Assembly (NCBI GenBank): GCA_008501785.1
Contig: QQUD01000297.1
Location: 1 to 14,700, forward strand
Origin: Chloroflexota bacterium
Lineage (GTDB): Bacteria > Chloroflexota > Anaerolineae > Promineifilales > Promineifilaceae
DNA length: 14,700 bases
Direction of reading: 5' to 3'
This document shows, one piece after another, positions 13,014 through 14,700 of this stretch. A model generated the notes under the pieces. It saw nothing but the letters and a program-made list of their open reading frames with translations, searched no databases and was not told the DNA's origin. The position numbers and the translations under genes are program-made. Every line of letters starts with the position of its first letter. The stretch's first letter is position 1.

Positions 13014-13553
13014 TTAAACGGCCGTTCCCATTTCCATTATCTTGCTCACCGTGCGCCAGTTTCGGGCAGTCGTAGCGACACCCAATGCCTTCTCTACTTT
13101 TGCCGCCAGCTTAGATCGGCCGATGCCGTCTGGTGCATGCAGATAAAACACTTTGTCGATTAGCGCGAACTGTTCTCGATCTGCTTTGACCGCTGCTAGT
13201 TTTACCAAATCGGGGGCGATTGGGTTGGTTTCCAGAAAGTAGAAGTGGAGTGTTTTGGGTTCCTGTGTGGCAGCTGGGTAGGGGTTTTGGGAAACGGCCG
13301 TTTCCAAATCTGCCAAGCTCAACAGCATCACTTGCGGCGTGAACCCGTGACGCTGACCGATAGCTGTGCTGATTTCTTCACGGAGCTTGTCCCGTTCAGT
13401 TCGTAGCGTTTGAAAAACCACATTGCCACTTTGAATGTAGGTTTTTATAGCCTCTAACCCAATAGAATCCAGCAATGCAACCAGTTCTTTCATGGGCAGC
13501 TTGTTGTGTCCGCCAACGTTTATGCCGCGCAGCAGCGCAATAAATGTATTCAT
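13014..13553 (-). CDS. DUF1697 family protein
   Basis: The 179-residue protein starts MNTFIALLRGINVGGHNKLP, the conserved opening of the DUF1697 family, followed by the typical TYIQSGNVVFQ segment; this length is normal. Function of the family is not established, and nothing here adds a substrate. The ATG at 13553 lies three bases after the stop of the acetyltransferase gene, with AGGGAG nine bases upstream inside that gene's end, so the two are co-transcribed. Its last codons (Thr-Ala-Val) and another internal Thr-Ala-Val are encoded by ACGGCCGT palindromes. It converges with the P450 relic, ending 18 bases from it. Confidence 0.9.
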   Translation of the reverse strand: MNTFIALLRGINVGGHNKLPMKELVALLDSIGLEAIKTYIQSGNVVFQTLRTERDKLREEISTAIGQRHGFTPQVMLLSLADLETAVSQNPYPAATQEPKTLHFYFLETNPIAPDLVKLAAVKADREQFALIDKVFYLHAPDGIGRSKLAAKVEKALGVATTARNWRTVSKIMEMGTAV

Positions 13554-13556
13554 TAA

Positions 13557-14162
13557 TTATGACTCCCTCTTTGCTGTTTCTTTCTGCAACCGCGCTTCCA
13601 ACGCATCAAACTCTTCTCGGGTCAGGCCAAAAATGAGTTCGTCGTAGAAACGGCCGTTCATGTAAATATGCCTTCGAATGCGTCCTTCTGCCTGGCACCC
13701 CAACCGCGCCGCATGTTTGATCATCGGCTCATTCGATTCAGCACAGCGAATATTGTATTTTTGAAAGCGCAGTTCATAAAATGCATACCGTAGCACTAAA
13801 ACTTTCGCTTCAAAACCATATCCCTGACCTCTGAAAGCACGATAGATGCGGCTGCCTGTTTCAAAGGTGCCATTTTTCTTGTTCATTGAGTGGATATTTA
13901 ACCCGCCGATTAATTCTCCCTTCAATGTTTCAATTGAAAACATAATCCGCTCATTCAGATTGTTAAACTCCGCATAACGCTTGCCAAATATTTGTGCATC
14001 CTGCTCAGATTTTGGCAATGTCATACCATAGTTGAGAAAACGGACTGCTTCACTATCAGATTGTTCCTCCGATAACCAAAGTTTCACATCATTCACATGC
14101 ATTGGCCTCAGCCGAATACGATTGCTTCGCCAATAGTATTGATCGTTTGTTGTTGGTTCCAT
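13557..14162 (-). CDS. GNAT family N-acetyltransferase (RimJ/RimL-like)
   Basis: The protein carries a GNAT fold of the RimJ/RimL type: the opening RIRLRPMHVNDVKLWL, a central GELIGGLNIHSM strand, the acetyl-CoA loop RAFRGQGYGFEAKVL, and the C-terminal RCAESNEPMIKHAARLGCQAEGRIRRHIYMNGRFYD. Substrate is unknown; relatives acetylate protein N-termini, amino acids or antibiotics. The frame is open up to 14222, but AGGA lies five bases before the ATG at 14162, which I prefer; that gives 201 residues. It heads a two-gene unit with the DUF1697 gene. The NGR in its C-terminal motif is encoded by an ACGGCCGT palindrome. Confidence 0.88.
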   Translation of the reverse strand: MEPTTNDQYYWRSNRIRLRPMHVNDVKLWLSEEQSDSEAVRFLNYGMTLPKSEQDAQIFGKRYAEFNNLNERIMFSIETLKGELIGGLNIHSMNKKNGTFETGSRIYRAFRGQGYGFEAKVLVLRYAFYELRFQKYNIRCAESNEPMIKHAARLGCQAEGRIRRHIYMNGRFYDELIFGLTREEFDALEARLQKETAKRES

Positions 14163-14298
14163 CATATTCCTAAATGTATCAAAAATTAGGCATGTTTCAA
14201 ACATCGGGGAAATGATCTGCATACTTAAATGAAATCATCACATCTTTCTCACCCTTCCTCATATTTCCGATATAATTTAATTATCATTGGATTGATAT

Positions 14299-14326
14299 TT
14301 TATATTTTGAATGTAGCGAATAGAAT
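14299..14326 (+). promoter_or_regulatory. Candidate promoter for the acetoacetyl-CoA synthetase gene
   Basis: TTTATA (14299-14304) and TAGAAT (14321-14326) are 16 bases apart in the A/T-rich gap between the divergent acetyltransferase and synthetase genes. Because the gap is so A/T-rich a chance match is quite possible. Confidence 0.35.
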
Positions 14327-14407
14327 TGAGCATAAAAAAGTTTATCTTATCCACTTCTTATCCGTTCCTTATTCAAATCCGCTGTTGCCATTTTTAGAAG
14401 GTGCCAC

Positions 14408-14700
14408 ATGAAACAAGTCACTGAAGGAAGCCTGCTCTGGTCTCCCACAGACGCTGTCCAAGCAAATGCGAATCTCACTCGTTACATGCGCTGGTTGGCA
14501 GAAAATCACAATTTGCACTTTGATAATTACCCTGACCTATGGCAGTGGTCGGTCGATCAGATTGATGATTTCTGGGAATCTATTTGGCATTTTTTCGAGC
14601 TTAGATGGTCCCACTCTCCCGAGACGATTCTAGCTGACCGCACAATGCCTGGAGCCGAATGGTTCCCAGGGGCACGCCTTAATTACGCCGAAAATATTTT
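14408..14700 (+). CDS. aacS: Acetoacetyl-CoA synthetase, N-terminal part (truncated by window edge)
   Basis: Acetoacetate-CoA ligase activates acetoacetate with ATP and CoA, feeding ketone-body or polyhydroxybutyrate-derived carbon into metabolism. About 97 codons are visible, starting MKQVTEGSLLWSPT. The N-terminal cap domain of the acetyl-CoA synthetase-like family is recognisable: WQWSVDQIDDFWESIWHFF, then MPGAEWFPGARLNYAENIF, which is the characteristic PGA.WFPGA.LNYAEN segment. AGAAGG lies six bases before the ATG. The catalytic AMP-binding motifs are beyond the window, so the distinction from a related acyl-CoA synthetase rests on the N-terminal wording alone. It is divergent from the acetyltransferase gene. 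Confidence 0.88.
   Translation, partial: MKQVTEGSLLWSPTDAVQANANLTRYMRWLAENHNLHFDNYPDLWQWSVDQIDDFWESIWHFFELRWSHSPETILADRTMPGAEWFPGARLNYAENI

Noticed and set aside
14163..14222. Longer acetyltransferase start at 14222
   Set aside because: No ribosome binding site there, and the extra residues are not part of the GNAT fold; the ATG at 14162 has AGGA at good spacing.
14229..14411. 60-codon plus-strand frame before the acetoacetyl-CoA synthetase gene
   Set aside because: A/T-rich intergenic composition, no ribosome binding site, overlaps the synthetase start.

Overview
The window is bacterial chromosomal DNA of moderate GC content. It is dominated by one minus-strand locus for a cytoplasmic NAD(P)-linked [NiFe] hydrogenase and its maturation factors. 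The Hox-type (group 3d-like) gene set, the style of the cytochrome P450 relic and the abundance of short tandem arrays and REP-like palindromes suggest a Chloroflexota bacterium, perhaps of the Anaerolineae. That assignment is an inference from gene content, not a database result.

Layout in transcription order (minus strand, right to left): hypA (11122-10775), hoxE (10613-10110), hoxF, hoxU, hoxY, hoxH (7081-5657), a hoxW-type maturation protease (5596-5156), then hypB, hypF, hypC, hypD and the start of hypE, which runs off the left edge. HoxE/F/U form the flavin and iron-sulfur diaphorase that exchanges electrons with NAD(P)H. HoxY and HoxH form the hydrogenase dimer. HypF, HypE, HypC and HypD build the Fe(CN)2CO group, HypA and HypB deliver nickel, and HoxW trims the HoxH C-terminus. 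The regulatory layout suggests at least three transcription units. hypA has a promoter that would give a leaderless message. hoxEFUYH follows a leader with four GAYAAYGAT iterons and ends in a strong hairpin terminator before hoxW. hypBFCDE has its own candidate promoter at 5058-5084.

Right of the locus are a SAM-dependent methyltransferase (minus) closed by a near-perfect terminator, a possible 19-residue peptide gene with an excellent ribosome binding site, a decayed cytochrome P450 pseudogene (plus), a DUF1697 protein and a GNAT acetyltransferase (minus, operon-like), and the start of an acetoacetyl-CoA synthetase gene (plus) that runs off the right edge.

The most striking non-gene signal is the palindrome ACGGCCGT, usually extended to AACGGCCGTT. 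I counted 16 copies in 14.7 kb against about 0.2 expected by chance. Fourteen lie inside genes, where they read as Thr-Ala-Val, Asn-Gly-Arg or Arg-Pro-Phe, and two lie between genes, each in the spacer of a promoter-like sequence. It looks like a highly iterated palindrome comparable in kind to cyanobacterial HIP1. A second signal is a family of 7-bp (and 6- or 8-bp) tandem arrays scattered through the locus, four of them read in frame within hypF.
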